A DNA stretch of 64,000 nucleotides, taken from NCBI GenBank assembly GCA_963402885.1, contig OY727097.1, forward strand, positions 15,748,001-15,812,000. The letters are read 5' to 3'. The stretch is from Antedon bifida. Taxonomy: Eukaryota; Echinodermata; Crinoidea; Comatulida; Antedonidae. The number at the start of each line of letters is the position of its first letter. Position 1 is the stretch's first letter. Made by a program: the position numbers and the translations under genes. Below the pieces are notes generated by a model. The model was not told the origin of the DNA. It searched no databases and saw only the letters and a program-made list of their open reading frames with translations. Shown one piece after another: positions 63,289-64,000 of this stretch.

Positions 63289-64000
63289 ATGTATTGTATA
63301 CGTATACATTTGTCTTGCTTGTATAACCTTTATAGTACTTTATAAATGTAAAACAAGTGTTTCTTTGCCTGAAATGTAAACACTTCATCCGGTAGTGCTA
63401 ACTAGTCTCAGTGTAAATTATGATTAAGTGTTGACGGGAGGACGTTCTGCCGATAGAGGGCCAAAATCACGTATTTTTTTTTTTTTATTTATCTATTTTT
63501 TTTTTTATTCAATATATCGTAATCGCAGCACAATGCTAAATTAAAACAATATTAACCTGATAATGTACACATCAAAAGGACAAAAAATCTAAAAAATTAC
63601 AAATATAAAAATATAAAGGTACAAAATTAAAGAATCGATAAAAATATACAAAATTGAAAATAGACAAAAAGTAGCACACAAGCACGCGAGCAGAAATTGC
63701 ATATGACGACCAATAAAACAAGAATCATTTGTCATTAAGGAGTTTGGCGAGAAAGGGTATAGCACTTTTGGCATATCTTTCGGTTCCTTCGGTTCGGTAC
63801 CTTTATGCCAAATATGTATCTATATCGTTTTGAGAATGACAGAATTATTTTACTACTATACATTGGTTTGTAAATGAATACGTTTATAAATACCTATTAA
63901 GTCATGTTAATGAAAATGAGAAGAAATTACAATAAAGGTGGGTGATTCCCACGAAAGATAAAAACAAAATATCTTTCGGTTCGAGCACGGGGGATTAGAA
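63289..64000. other. AT-rich intron, no gene seen
   Basis: A T-run at about 63,475-63,505 and a repeated 'atctttcggttc' (63,775; 63,971). No exon recognised. Confidence 0.5.

Overview
This is a eukaryotic, probably metazoan, window: AT-rich, intron-rich, with GT/AG-spliced coding exons and many transposable elements. The (GGCCTA)-type repeats, tRNA-derived SINEs carrying the 'CTTGGGCAAGGCACTTTA' motif, a Penelope-like fragment and a death-domain ROCO gene with ankyrin exons suggest a marine invertebrate deuterostome such as an echinoderm. That placement is inference; the sequence does not prove it.

The backbone is one large minus-strand gene from about 63,152 down to about 1,949. I could join 24 exons in a single open frame (1,281 codons in view): four ankyrin-repeat exons plus an ankyrin cap, a death domain, a Roc GTPase domain, a COR domain, a charged linker and two death domains. 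The order recalls DAPK1 (ankyrin-Roc-COR-death), but no kinase is in view and there are extra death domains. The 5' end was not found and probably lies beyond 64,000. The 3' end carries three alternative terminal exons (4110-4441, 2798-3129, 1949-2211). Each has the same acceptor phase, a death domain and its own stop codon; the first two lie in a recent 1.3 kb tandem duplication.

The 37 kb interval between two duplicated ankyrin exons (25,646-25,744 and 63,054-63,152) is filled with mobile elements. Element 1 (26,598-34,172, + strand) has CACTGTAAAAA termini, a TA target duplication, subterminal 'aacgtgtt' repeats, a C-terminally truncated TNP2-like transposase with two C2H2 fingers, and a small three-exon partner gene. 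A disrupted palindrome follows (35,477-40,800), interrupted by a CAGTGGGAAAGCCA-ended element (36,736-38,908). Element 2 (about 42,414-58,368) is bounded by long inverted repeats and ACGTT-rich arrays. It carries an intact 688-aa TNP2-like transposase and an intact nine-exon DUF4806-type gene, and is the best candidate here for an undescribed two-component transposon system.

The remaining introns hold foldback/MITE-like elements (14,587; 21,981; 27,833; 49,550; 57,263; 59,358), a CR1/L2-like LINE relic (about 23,500-24,960), SINE copies, and an unusual direct-repeat-bracketed tandem array (18,929-20,850).
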